Assembly: GCF_042726155.1 (NCBI RefSeq)
Contig: NZ_JBHXHV010000002.1
Coordinates: 62,001-126,000 of the forward strand
DNA from: Leucobacter sp042726155
GTDB lineage: Bacteria > Actinomycetota > Actinomycetes > Actinomycetales > Microbacteriaceae
Reading direction: 5' to 3'
Length of the DNA: 64,000 nucleotides
Shown here: positions 53,824 to 62,197 of the stretch, piece after piece
How the letters are laid out: every line of letters starts with the position of its first letter
Position numbering within the stretch: the first letter of the stretch is position 1
Translations under genes and position numbers: made by a program
The notes under the pieces: generated by a model
Seen by the model: the letters and a program-made list of their open reading frames with translations, nothing else
Told to the model about the DNA's origin: nothing
Database searches by the model: none

Positions 53824-54585
53824 ATGACCCACTCGAGCGAGCCCGGAGCGGCCGACACGAGCACCGGATCGGCCGCGAATGCGGCCGTCGGCGCCACCGC
53901 CGGCTCCCAGACCCTGTCGCGCGGACTGCGCGCGCTCGAGCTGCTCGCGGAAGCCGAGTCGCCGATGTCAATCGCAGAACTCGCAGCGGGCCTCGACGTG
54001 CACCGGTCGAACGCCTATCGCATTCTGCGCACGCTCGAGCAGCACCGCTTCGTGGTGCGCGACGAGGCCGGTCTCATTCGACTCGGCCCGAAACTCACGG
54101 TGCTCGCGCGCGGCGTCGCACCCGCACTGCACACCGCAGCGATGCCCGTGATCACTGAACTCGCCTACGAACTCGGTATGACGGCATTCGTGACCGTGCT
54201 CGACGCAGACGAGGTCGTCACGCTCGTCACCGCCGAGCCATCAAACGTCGCTGCGACCATTGCACGCAACCCTGGCGTGCGGCATCCGCTGCATCGAGGA
54301 GCGCCCGGGCACGCGATCGAGTCGTCACTGACGCGCGCGGAACGCAAGGCGTATCTGGGTGACCCCGAGATGAGCAAGGCGGGCAGCGAGGCGCGCCGCA
54401 ACGGCTACGCCATCAGCCGGGCCGAGGTCATCGATGACGTCACCGGTATCGCTGTACCGCTGCGCATCGCCGGGGAGCCGCCGGCCGCGATCGCGGTCGT
54501 GCACTTCAAGGTTCCAGAAACGATCGGCGAGGTTGTCGACGCGCTGCAGGAGGCCGCCGAGCGCATCGCGCAAAGCTACCGCTAG
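53824..54585 (+). CDS. IclR family transcriptional regulator
   Basis: 253 residues: an Ala/Thr-rich N-terminal extension (about 1-28), a winged helix (about 30-85, with SIAELAAGLDVHRSNAYRILRTL) and the IclR effector domain (about 95-250). It is divergent from the MobA-like hydroxylase, with a perfect palindrome between the genes, and is therefore its probable regulator. It also precedes the ThDP enzyme by 171 bp on the same strand. Confidence 0.88.
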   Translation: MTHSSEPGAADTSTGSAANAAVGATAGSQTLSRGLRALELLAEAESPMSIAELAAGLDVHRSNAYRILRTLEQHRFVVRDEAGLIRLGPKLTVLARGVAPALHTAAMPVITELAYELGMTAFVTVLDADEVVTLVTAEPSNVAATIARNPGVRHPLHRGAPGHAIESSLTRAERKAYLGDPEMSKAGSEARRNGYAISRAEVIDDVTGIAVPLRIAGEPPAAIAVVHFKVPETIGEVVDALQEAAERIAQSYR

Positions 54586-54756
54586 TCGCGCTTCCGCCCG
54601 ATACCGGCGGTCACTAGAATGGCAAGGTCCAGCTCGGTCCGGAGGATTCCGACCCGGCCGGCGAAGGCGCTCGAAAAAGGGGCGCTGCTGCACGGGCGGT
54701 GTCGCCCGGCGAGACATACACGGTTCCCTGTATTTTGAGTACCCGAAGGATCTGTG
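54586..54756 (+). promoter_or_regulatory. Structured leader of the ThDP-enzyme gene, possible attenuator
   Basis: 171 bp between the IclR and ThDP-enzyme genes. It contains GGTCCGGA paired imperfectly with TTCCGACC (about 54637-54655), a GGGCG/CGCCC hairpin (about 54694-54707), and finally ATACA (54716-54720) / TGTAT (54729-54733) running into TTTT (54733-54736) just before the AAGGA ribosome-binding site. The last hairpin plus T-run looks like a weak intrinsic terminator. I could not match the whole to a known riboswitch class. Confidence 0.4.
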
Positions 54757-56637
54757 ATGTCTGACACCACCCTCGCCCGCGCTCTCGCGACCGCACTCGC
54801 CCCGCACTCCCGCCTGACGTTCGGCTTGATGGGCAACGGCAATGCCCACCTCATCGAGCACCTCGGCCAGCTCGGCCTGCGCTACGTCGCCGTGCGCCAC
54901 GAGGCCGGCACCGTCGCTGCCGCCGACGCCTACACGCGCGTGAGCGGCGAGCTCGCAATCGCCACGACCACGTACGGCGCCGGATTCACGAATGCGCTGA
55001 CCGCACTCGCTGAGGCCGCGCAGGCCCGCACGCCGATGCTCGTCGTCGTTGGTGATGCCCCGAGCACCGGCCCTCGGCCGTGGGACGTCGATCAAGAGAT
55101 GCTGGCAGCGGCACTCGGCATCCGCACGCACACCCTTGGCGTAACGAACATCGCACGAACCGTCGACCGCGCCGTCGCATACGCGATGCGCGTGCGGCGC
55201 CCCGTGGTGCTGGCGATTCCATATGACCTCGTGAACTCCGAGGTGAGCGAGGCCGCAGGCGCTTCGGCAGCAAGCGGTTCGGGATCAATTGCCGCGGGGT
55301 CAAGCACCTCAGGCTCAGCCGCCGGTATCGACCTCGACGACCCCGCGGTGCTCGCCGCACTCTCGGCCTCCGTATCGGGCGTAGTTCCCGCCACCACGCA
55401 GTCGGCCCCGTCAGCCTTTGCGCCCGGCGGTACGTCGCTGGCTTCGTCATCTGTCACCGCCCCGCACTCCATCCCCGCGGATCACCAGATCGAGCTCGCC
55501 GTGCTGGCACTGCTTGAAGCTGAGCGGCCACTGGTCATCGCGGGGCGGGGTGCGCACGTCTCGGGGGCAGCGCCAGAGCTCGGCGCAATCGCGGCGACGC
55601 TCGGAGCGCTCACCTCGACCACGGCGCTCGGCCGAGGTATCTTCCCAGAGCCCGAATTCGACCTCGGCGTCACCGGCGGGTTCGGTCAACGGCAGGCGAT
55701 GGCGCTCGTTGAGTCGGCCGACGTGGTGCTCGTCGTCGGCGCGAGCTTGAACCAGTTCACCATGCGCTTCGGCGACCTCTTTGGCGCGGGCGCCACCGTG
55801 ATCCGCATTGATTCCGAGCAGATCGCCGCCCCGAAGACCCAGCGCCCCATCACCTATCAACTACTGCAGGGCGATGCCCGCGAAACGCTCGCGCGAATGC
55901 TCTCGGGTATCGCAGCGGTGCGCGGCGCGAGCGGGGCGGCTGCCGCGAACGTGGCGGGCTGGCGTGACCGGGCCGAGGGTCTTGAGCCGGGCGGCGCGCT
56001 GCGCGTGCGCGACGCTGGCTCGCCGAGCGGTCTCTGCGACGACGGCCGGCTCGACCCGCGCGCGGTCGCGACGCGCATCGGTGAGCTGCTGCCGGCGGAG
56101 CGCCACGTCACGACCGATGGCGGGCACTTCCTCGGCTGGGCAAACATGTACTGGCCCGTTTCCTCTCCAGAGCGCATGATCATGGTCGGTACCGCCTACC
56201 AGACGATCGGCCTGGGCTTCTCGACGGTGGCTGGTGTCGCGGCAGCGGCAGCAGGCACGACCACGGTGCTGAGCACTGGCGACGGCGGCGGGCTCATGGC
56301 GCTCGCCGATCTGGAGACCGCGATTCGCACGGCGTCCAGCTGCATCATCGTCGTCTGGAATGACGGTGCGTACGCAGCCGAAGTCCACCTCTATGGCGAG
56401 ATGGGTCTCGATCAGGGCCCGATGATGATTCCCGACGTCGACTTCGCGGGCGTTGCGACGGCGCTCGGCGCAACGGGCGTGAGCGTGCGCACGCTCGCTG
56501 ACCTCGACGCGCTGCGTACGTGGGTCGAGGCGGGCGCCTACGGCACGATCCTGCTCGACTGCCGCGTCTCGCGCAGCGTCGTCGCGGAGTATCAGCGCGA
56601 GATTCAGCGGGTCAACGGCCTCGACGTCCCCGAGTAG
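54757..56637 (+). CDS. Thiamine-diphosphate-dependent enzyme (acetolactate synthase-like)
   Basis: 626 residues. The N-terminal Pyr domain carries the ThDP-activating Glu49 (VRHEAGT); the C-terminal PP domain has the GDG...N cofactor motif (GDGGG near 508 and VWNDGAYAAE). Between the first and middle domains is an unusual Ser/Ala/Gly-rich linker (about 165-240), which makes the protein longer than typical 550-residue relatives. The family includes acetolactate synthases, 2-oxo acid decarboxylases and carboligases; substrate cannot be assigned. ATG 54757 has AAGGA six bases upstream. It may work with the aromatic hydroxylase nearby, but this is only proximity. Confidence 0.85.
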   Translation: MSDTTLARALATALAPHSRLTFGLMGNGNAHLIEHLGQLGLRYVAVRHEAGTVAAADAYTRVSGELAIATTTYGAGFTNALTALAEAAQARTPMLVVVGDAPSTGPRPWDVDQEMLAAALGIRTHTLGVTNIARTVDRAVAYAMRVRRPVVLAIPYDLVNSEVSEAAGASAASGSGSIAAGSSTSGSAAGIDLDDPAVLAALSASVSGVVPATTQSAPSAFAPGGTSLASSSVTAPHSIPADHQIELAVLALLEAERPLVIAGRGAHVSGAAPELGAIAATLGALTSTTALGRGIFPEPEFDLGVTGGFGQRQAMALVESADVVLVVGASLNQFTMRFGDLFGAGATVIRIDSEQIAAPKTQRPITYQLLQGDARETLARMLSGIAAVRGASGAAAANVAGWRDRAEGLEPGGALRVRDAGSPSGLCDDGRLDPRAVATRIGELLPAERHVTTDGGHFLGWANMYWPVSSPERMIMVGTAYQTIGLGFSTVAGVAAAAAGTTTVLSTGDGGGLMALADLETAIRTASSCIIVVWNDGAYAAEVHLYGEMGLDQGPMMIPDVDFAGVATALGATGVSVRTLADLDALRTWVEAGAYGTILLDCRVSRSVVAEYQREIQRVNGLDVPE

Positions 56638-56682
56638 CGGGGCGCCCGGCGCGCTCGGTGCACTCGGGGCCCTGAGCCACCA

Positions 56683-56762
56683 GCGTTCCGCAAGCGATCT
56701 GCGATCGGCAAGCTCGTGCTGAGCAGATTCGACTTGCGGAACGCAGATCGCTTGCGCAACGC
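56683..56762. repeat. Intergenic palindromic element, copy B (REP-like)
   Basis: Twenty-one-base arms at 56683-56703 and 56742-56762 match except at one base. The 12 bases GCGTTCCGCAAG (56683-56694) can also pair perfectly with 56733-56744, so two alternative hairpins are possible. The first 31 bases match copy A (15921-15951) at 29 positions. Like copy A, it lies between convergent genes, here the ThDP enzyme and the TetR regulator. Confidence 0.65.
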
Positions 56763-56771
56763 AGCGCCCGC

Positions 56772-57443
56772 TCAGCGCCGCGCGAGCCCGTCCGCGAGCC
56801 GCACGAACGAGGTGAACAGCGTCTCGGCGTCCGATACGCCAGACGCGATCCCAATCGCTGCCTCGCGCAGCGCACCGACGAGCAGCAGTGCAGTGGCGTG
56901 GGGGTCGACGGCCGCATCGACCTCGCCGCCGAGCTGCGCCTCCGCCAGGGTCTCGCTGATCATCGTGACGCTGGCGCCCGATCCGATGCCCCGTTCAGAA
57001 CCGTCGACGACGAGCGTCGGGCCAGAAACGTTGTAGAAGTGCCCGACGCGAGCGTCTGCCGCGAGGTCGAACATGGCGCGCGCGTGCGCTGCCAGCCGGC
57101 CCCGCCAGTCGCCCGCCGCCGACACGGCCAGCTGCGTGCGCTCCACGAGTTCGCGCCCGAGCCGCGCGTAGGCGTCGCGCAGCAGCGCGTCGCGTCCACC
57201 GGGAAAGTGCGCGTAAACCGTGCCGCGCGAGATGCCCGACACCGCGGACACCCGCTCCATGGTCGCATCGCCGAGCCCGCGCTCCGCGATGATCTGCAGC
57301 ACGGCGTCAACGAGGTCACGGCGGGTGCGATCCTGACGGCGCTCGCGCAGGCTCTGGGTATCGGGGGTGCCCGAGCTCCCAGGTACGGCTGTGCCGACGA
57401 GCCCAGCCGGGTCAGCGCCGTTCTCGGTTCGCCTCGTGTTCAT
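56772..57443 (-). CDS. TetR family transcriptional regulator
   Basis: 223 residues. A disordered N-terminus of about 35 residues, the TetR HTH (about 36-85, with MERVSAVSGISRGTVYAHFPGG) and a C-terminal ligand-binding/dimerisation domain. It is divergent from the kinase/aminotransferase pair, and a perfect 10-bp inverted repeat over the promoter of those genes is its likely operator. ATG 57443 is used; a GTG one codon earlier is possible. Confidence 0.88.
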   Translation of the reverse strand: MNTRRTENGADPAGLVGTAVPGSSGTPDTQSLRERRQDRTRRDLVDAVLQIIAERGLGDATMERVSAVSGISRGTVYAHFPGGRDALLRDAYARLGRELVERTQLAVSAAGDWRGRLAAHARAMFDLAADARVGHFYNVSGPTLVVDGSERGIGSGASVTMISETLAEAQLGGEVDAAVDPHATALLLVGALREAAIGIASGVSDAETLFTSFVRLADGLARR

Positions 57444-57476
57444 CACTCCCCCATCCTACAAAGTCTGCCCGGTCAC

Positions 57477-57514
57477 TTGTGTACTCAGATTCCAGTTTCT
57501 ATACTCTGAGTACA
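57477..57514 (+). promoter_or_regulatory. Promoter of the kinase operon overlapped by a TetR-type operator
   Basis: Putative -35 TTGTGT (57477-57482) and -10 TATACT (57500-57505) are 17 bp apart. The operator is a perfect 10-bp inverted repeat, TGTACTCAGA (57480-57489) and TCTGAGTACA (57505-57514), with a 15-bp spacer: one arm covers the end of the -35 and the other begins at the last base of the -10. Binding would block RNA polymerase, so TetR-type repression is expected. Confidence 0.75.
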
Positions 57515-57558
57515 GTTCACGTATCGCCGAGCGCGCAACACACCGCCGAAGGGACCCC

Positions 57559-58560
57559 ATGGCCACCGTAGATCTTGAGGCCGCAGCCGAGCTCGCGACC
57601 GAGGCCCTCGCGCAGTGGGGCCTCGTCATCGACGCTCCGCTCGAGCTCCTGAAGAACCGTGAGAACTTCGTCTACCGGGTCGTCTCTGGCGGCGAACCGT
57701 ACGTGCTGCGCGTGCACCGCCGCGGGTATCACTCGGACGCCGAGCTCGCGTGCGAGCTCGATCTCGTGCGGGCACTGCATCGCGAGGGCGTCGCGGTGCC
57801 CGAGTTCATTGCGGCACCAGACGGCAGCGGTTTCACGGTCGTCGGGGCCGACCACGCTGCTGGCCCGCACCAGGTTGATCTGCAGCGCCTCATCACGAAC
57901 CACGGCATGTTCGGCGACGAGCGCACCGCAGTCGCCGGCACCGCCAACATCGACCCCGCAGATTTCACCGAGCTTGGCCGGCTCATCGCTGAGCTGCACG
58001 ACGCGACGGCCCGATCCGGGTACACGATGGCCGTGCCCCGCGACGACTGGGATCTCGACGGGCTGGTCGGTGACGCCCCAGCGTGGGGCGATCCGTTGAG
58101 GCTTGCCGAGCTGGTCGGCGAAGACCGCGCAGCGGTCACCGAGGCGATCGGGCGCATTCGCGCGAGCATCGCAAATTACGGCACTCCGGAGCACCGCTTC
58201 GGGCCGATCCACGCCGATCTCACCCCCGAAAACGTGCTGCGCACGGACGCCGGGCTCGTCGTCATCGACTTCGACGACTTCGCGGCCGGTTGGCATCTCT
58301 TCGACCTCGCCACGGCGCTCTATTTCTTCACTCCCCATCCGCGCGCCGACGAATATCGCGCGGCCCTCTTCGCCGGTTACGAGTCGGTGCGGCCACTCGA
58401 CGCGGCGGACTATGAGGTGTTCCCGGCGATTTTGCTTGCCCGCGGCCTCACCTATCTCGGCTGGTCGGCCGACCGCCGCGGCGAACCGACTGCCGAGTGG
58501 CACGCCCACACAGTGCTGCCCCACGTGGTGCAGCTCGCCCGCGCGATCAACGCGGGCTGA
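57559..58560 (+). CDS. APH-family small-molecule kinase (hydroxylysine/homoserine kinase-like)
   Basis: 333 residues with the aminoglycoside-phosphotransferase/choline-kinase fold: catalytic loop HADLTPEN (218-225) and metal-binding DFDD (237-240); the N-lobe has NFVYRV (36-41) and PYVLRV (47-52). AAGGGA precedes the ATG at 57559. It is followed 64 bp later by a class III aminotransferase-fold enzyme. This kinase plus phospho-lyase pairing is known for hydroxylysine (AGPHD1 with AGXT2L2) and ethanolamine phosphate (AGXT2L1) catabolism, so the substrate is probably an amino alcohol or hydroxylated amino acid (inference). Confidence 0.82.
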   Translation: MATVDLEAAAELATEALAQWGLVIDAPLELLKNRENFVYRVVSGGEPYVLRVHRRGYHSDAELACELDLVRALHREGVAVPEFIAAPDGSGFTVVGADHAAGPHQVDLQRLITNHGMFGDERTAVAGTANIDPADFTELGRLIAELHDATARSGYTMAVPRDDWDLDGLVGDAPAWGDPLRLAELVGEDRAAVTEAIGRIRASIANYGTPEHRFGPIHADLTPENVLRTDAGLVVIDFDDFAAGWHLFDLATALYFFTPHPRADEYRAALFAGYESVRPLDAADYEVFPAILLARGLTYLGWSADRRGEPTAEWHAHTVLPHVVQLARAINAG

Positions 58561-58624
58561 TACGCACCGCCGCCCGCAATCACACCACTCAGAGCCGCTT
58601 CGACGACAGGAACCACAGCACACC

Positions 58625-59905
58625 ATGGACGCCACTGCACACCTCCTCGAACGCCGCCGCCGCACAATCGGCCCGTACTCACCGCTCTTCTATTCCGAGC
58701 CACTGCACTTCGTCGCCGCCAAGGGCGTCTGGTTCACCGAGGCCTCGGGCGAACGCTACCTCGACGGCTACAACAACGTGCCCCACGTCGGCCACGCGAA
58801 CGATCGTGTCGTGCGCGCACTCGCCGACCAGGCGGCCACGCTGAATGTGCACACGCGGTATCTCAACGACCGCGTCATCGACTACTCCGAGCGGTTGCTC
58901 GCGACGTTCGACGACGGCCTCGATCGCATCTTCTTCGGCAACTCTGGGTCGGAGGCGAACGAGCTCGCGCTCCGCATCTCGCGCCAGCTCACCGGCGCGA
59001 CAGGCGTCATCGTCTCCGACTACAGCTACCACGGCACCACCATCACGCTCGCCGAGATGACGACCGGGTTGCAGACGCGCGAGCCGCTTGGCGCGCACGT
59101 GCGGGCGATCCGCATCCCCGATCTCGATCACGACGATCGGCCCGAGGCCGAGGTTCTGGCCGAGACGCTCGCCGCGGTCGACGACGCAATCGCCTCGTTG
59201 CAGGAGGCCGGATTCGGCGTCTCCGCCTGCCTCTTCGATCCGCTGTTCTCAACCGAGGGCATGCCGCGCGTGCCCGCCGGCCTACTCTCCGCAATCGCGG
59301 CCCGGGTGCAGGCTGCTGGCGGCTTCGTGATCGCTGACGAGGTGCAGAGCGGATTCGGTCGCACCGGGTCGCACATGTGGGGCCACCAGTACGCTGGTGT
59401 GACGCCCGACCTCGTCACCATGGGCAAGCCCATGGGCAACGGCCACCCCATGTCGGCGGTCGTCACGAGCGAGGCGGTGCTCGACGCCTTCGGGTCTCGC
59501 AACGAGTTCTTCAACACGTTTGCGGGGAACCCCGTCTCTGCCGCCGTTGGGGAGGCCGTGCTGCTCGAAATGGAAGAGCACGACCTGATGGGCCGGGCGC
59601 AGCGCCTCGGCCGCACCGCGCGCGAACGACTCAATCAGCTGGCGGCGGAGCACGACTTCGTGAGCTCCGCCAAGGGCACCGGCATGTTCCTCGGACTCGA
59701 CTTCACGGTCGACGGCGCCCCCGCCCCGCAGCTCGCCCGTCGCGTGGTCGAGGCGATGAAGTCGCGCAATGTGCTCATTTCGCGGATCGGGCGCAACGAG
59801 AGCGTACTCAAGGTGCGCCCGCCGCTCGCCTTCAGCGACGCAGAGTTGCCGATGTTGCTCGATGCTCTCGAGTCATCGCTCGCCGAGGCGCGCGACGAGG
59901 CCTGA
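58625..59905 (+). CDS. Class III PLP enzyme, aminotransferase or phospho-lyase (AGXT2-like)
   Basis: 426 residues. PLP-binding Lys268 lies in TMGKPMGNGHP; also visible are GNSGSEANELALRISRQ (cofactor phosphate region), YHGTTITLAEMTTG and IADEVQSGFGRTG (Asp and Gln contacting PLP). The order and wording of motifs resemble AGXT2-type ethanolamine-phosphate and phosphohydroxylysine phospho-lyases. Coupled to the kinase upstream, it would eliminate phosphate and ammonia from the phosphorylated amino compound to give an aldehyde. A conventional omega-aminotransferase remains possible. Confidence 0.85.
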   Translation: MDATAHLLERRRRTIGPYSPLFYSEPLHFVAAKGVWFTEASGERYLDGYNNVPHVGHANDRVVRALADQAATLNVHTRYLNDRVIDYSERLLATFDDGLDRIFFGNSGSEANELALRISRQLTGATGVIVSDYSYHGTTITLAEMTTGLQTREPLGAHVRAIRIPDLDHDDRPEAEVLAETLAAVDDAIASLQEAGFGVSACLFDPLFSTEGMPRVPAGLLSAIAARVQAAGGFVIADEVQSGFGRTGSHMWGHQYAGVTPDLVTMGKPMGNGHPMSAVVTSEAVLDAFGSRNEFFNTFAGNPVSAAVGEAVLLEMEEHDLMGRAQRLGRTARERLNQLAAEHDFVSSAKGTGMFLGLDFTVDGAPAPQLARRVVEAMKSRNVLISRIGRNESVLKVRPPLAFSDAELPMLLDALESSLAEARDEA

Positions 59906-59945
59906 GGGTCTAACGGGGATTGGCGGGGCGCGAAGCGCGCGTCGC

Positions 59946-59981
59946 GGGGCGAGCGCCCCTGAGGAGCTTCGATGTTCGAAG
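59946..59981. other. Two hairpins between the class III enzyme and AraC genes
   Basis: GGGGCG (59946-59951) / CGCCCC (59954-59959) is followed by CTTCGA (59967-59972) / TCGAAG (59976-59981). The first could be a terminator for the kinase operon; the second could be an operator for the AraC-type gene 110 bp downstream. The 189-bp gap holds nothing else I can name. Confidence 0.35.
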
Positions 59982-60094
59982 GTGTATCCTCTCGAAGTGA
60001 ACGCCGCTCGCCTCGCGCGCCGCGCTCGAACCCGATCCGGAGCCCCACCGCGGGGTGACAGAAACGGCCGCCACAGTTGTCGGAGGGAAGACAG

Positions 60095-61057
60095 ATGCAC
60101 GCAGCACTGACGCACGGCGATGCAGGATCAAGTGCTCCCCGCGCGCGCGCCGACGATCTCGGAGCGTTTCGCAGCATGGTCGCGTCGTCGTTCGTGCCGC
60201 TGCGCATTTCCACTGACTATCACGGCCAGTTCTCGGCCCGCATGACCTCCGCCGACGCCGACGATGTGGTCTTCACGGAGGTCGTCGCGCGCCCCCACCT
60301 CGTCGAGCGCACGCCCGAGACGATCGCCGACGGCGGGAGCGGCTTCTACAAGCTGAGCCTGCTGCTCTCGGGCACCAGCATCCTGGTGCAGGACGGCCGC
60401 GAGGTGGTCATGCGGCCCGGCGACCTCTCGGTGTACGACACGTCGCGCCCCTATTCACTGTTGTTTGGCGAAGACTTTCGTAATCTCATCATGATGTTCC
60501 CGAAGGACCGGGTCGATCTTCCGATCCCGTTCACCGAGCAGCTCACCGCTGTGTCGCTGGGGCACGAGCACGCTGGCCTCTCACAGATCATGACGGCCTT
60601 CCTGTCGCAGTTCCCCGCGCAACTCACCTCGTTGGATTCCCGCGTGCGCGCGAAACTCGCCCACACGAGCCTCGACCTCCTCAGCACACTGTTCTCGAGC
60701 ATTCTCGACGCCGACCCCGGCCTACGCGACCCGCACCAGCTGCTGCTGCAGAAGATCACCGCCTACGTCGACACGAACCTCGGCAACCCCGATCTCTCGC
60801 CCAACAGCATCGCCGCGGCCCACTACATTTCGACCCGCCACCTCCACTCGCTGTTTCGCCAGGCAGACACCACCGTGTCGACCTGGATTCGCGAACGGCG
60901 ACTCGAGCGGTGCCGCGCCGACCTCATGGATCCGGTGCTGCAGGATCGCACGGTGTCAACGATCGCCGCGCGCTGGGGCTTCACCGACGCCGCCCACTTC
61001 AGCCGCGTCTTCAAGGCCGCGTTCGGCGTCTCGCCGAGCGAGCTGCGACGGGGTTAG
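60095..61057 (+). CDS. AraC family regulator (FeaR-like)
   Basis: 320 residues. N-terminal AraC-binding-like domain (about 20-190, with FYKLSLLLSGTSILVQDGREVVMRPGDLSVYDTSRPYSL) and two C-terminal HTH motifs (about 220-318, ending WGFTDAAHFSRVFKAAFGVSPSELRR). The N-terminal domain is the type seen in FeaR, the regulator of phenylethylamine/tyramine oxidation. ATG 60095 has GGAGG upstream. The likely target is the nearby operon or a gene outside the window; the MoaF-family gene 1.1 kb downstream is of a type linked to monoamine regulation. Confidence 0.85.
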   Translation: MHAALTHGDAGSSAPRARADDLGAFRSMVASSFVPLRISTDYHGQFSARMTSADADDVVFTEVVARPHLVERTPETIADGGSGFYKLSLLLSGTSILVQDGREVVMRPGDLSVYDTSRPYSLLFGEDFRNLIMMFPKDRVDLPIPFTEQLTAVSLGHEHAGLSQIMTAFLSQFPAQLTSLDSRVRAKLAHTSLDLLSTLFSSILDADPGLRDPHQLLLQKITAYVDTNLGNPDLSPNSIAAAHYISTRHLHSLFRQADTTVSTWIRERRLERCRADLMDPVLQDRTVSTIAARWGFTDAAHFSRVFKAAFGVSPSELRRG

Positions 61058-61083
61058 GCTCCGCGACAGGCTAGGCTCAGCCA

Positions 61084-61902
61084 CTACGCACGAGACACCA
61101 GTGCGTTCATCTCTGCATAGTCAACCGCGCCCCCGAGCACACCGTAGGTACCCGAGGCCAGGAATTCCTCCGCTGCCCGCCGGGCGACCGCGTATGCCGC
61201 CTGCGCGACTCCCGAACCGAGGCTCACACGCGCGACTCCGACCCGCGCGAGTTCAGTCACGGTGGGCGAACCCGGTCCGACCATCACGTTGACCGGGGCA
61301 GCGATCGCCTCGACGAGCCGTTCGATGACCGCAAGGTCGTCAACCCCGGGCACGAAGATGCCGTCCGCACCCGCCGCGAGGTAACCACTGGCCCGACTCA
61401 CCGTCTCCACAAACTGCTGCTCGGGGGCGACGAGCCCCGCGAGGTACACGTCGGTGCGCGCGTTGATGAACAACGGCACGTCGGCCTGGACGGCGGCGCG
61501 GCGAGCGGCCGCAATGCGCTCGGCAGCGTCACCGGGGTCTCGCGAGCCATCCTCGATATTGATGCCGGCAGCGCCCGCCCCGATCACGGCTGCGACCGTC
61601 TCTGCTACCCCTGCGGCGTCCTCCGAGTAGCCGCCTTCTACATCGACGCTGACGGGCACCGCGACCCCCACGGTGATGCGGCGAACGGCAGCCACGCACT
61701 CATCGCGAGAGAGCGCGTCTCCGTCGGCGCGACCGAGCGCCCACGCGACGCCCGCGCTCGTCGTCGCGATAACCGGCGCTCCGGCGGCTTCGATCACCCG
61801 AGCACTGGCAACGTCCCAGGCGTTTGCGATGAGGAGCGGGCGATGGGCGACGAAGTGGAGGGCTCGGAGGGTCGATGCGTCTCGTTGCAGGTCTGTGTTC
61901 AT
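61084..61902 (-). CDS. Isocitrate lyase/PEP mutase family protein
   Basis: 272 residues of the ICL/PEPM TIM-barrel family. Visible are LLIANAWDVASARVIEAAGAP (23-43), the metal-site region SVDVEGGYSE and INIEDGS, and FINARTDVYLAG. The catalytic Cys loop of true isocitrate lyases (KKCGH) is not present, which points to the oxaloacetate/2-methylisocitrate/phosphonate-type branch of the family without a defined reaction. It is divergent from the MoaF gene. Confidence 0.82.
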   Translation of the reverse strand: MNTDLQRDASTLRALHFVAHRPLLIANAWDVASARVIEAAGAPVIATTSAGVAWALGRADGDALSRDECVAAVRRITVGVAVPVSVDVEGGYSEDAAGVAETVAAVIGAGAAGINIEDGSRDPGDAAERIAAARRAAVQADVPLFINARTDVYLAGLVAPEQQFVETVSRASGYLAAGADGIFVPGVDDLAVIERLVEAIAAPVNVMVGPGSPTVTELARVGVARVSLGSGVAQAAYAVARRAAEEFLASGTYGVLGGAVDYAEMNALVSRA

Positions 61903-62197
61903 GGATCCATCCCACCCCATCGTTCGCACAAACTCTCGCGGAATTCGGACTGCACAGTCGCGCGGGAACCTGACATGACCACCCCAGCTCCCCCAATTTT
62001 GCAACCGTTCCGTGACCGGAGTTGTCGCGCAGCGAACGACGTTTGACTGTCACGGCGTGGCCGTTGCCGGACCACTCCGCTGCGGCCGTGCGCTGCGTAC
62101 AGTGAGACGCATCTGACGGGCGACGACGCCTGACGGGAGGCCGCTCACCCGGTCTCGTGTCGCCCGGAGCCAGGCCCGAGCAAAGGAACGATGGTCA
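61903..62197 (+). promoter_or_regulatory. Divergent region with structured leader before the MoaF gene
   Basis: 295 bp. A TACAGT -10 candidate lies at 62098-62103. Downstream, GGGCGAC (62118-62124) pairs with GTCGCCC (62159-62165) and encloses a small GCCT/AGGC hairpin (62128-62131 / 62138-62141), so the mRNA leader would fold into a branched stem about 25 bases before the start codon. I cannot assign it to a known RNA class. Confidence 0.4.

Noticed and set aside
54586..54756. Assignment of the ThDP-enzyme leader to the guanidine-I/ykkC riboswitch class
   Set aside because: Only scattered short matches (CTAG, GGTCCG); the conserved core order is not met, so I list it as an unassigned leader.
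58103..58624. Extension of the class III aminotransferase into the kinase gene, which would look like a fusion
   Set aside because: The extension is a low-complexity out-of-frame reading of the kinase gene; homology begins at the ATG at 58625.
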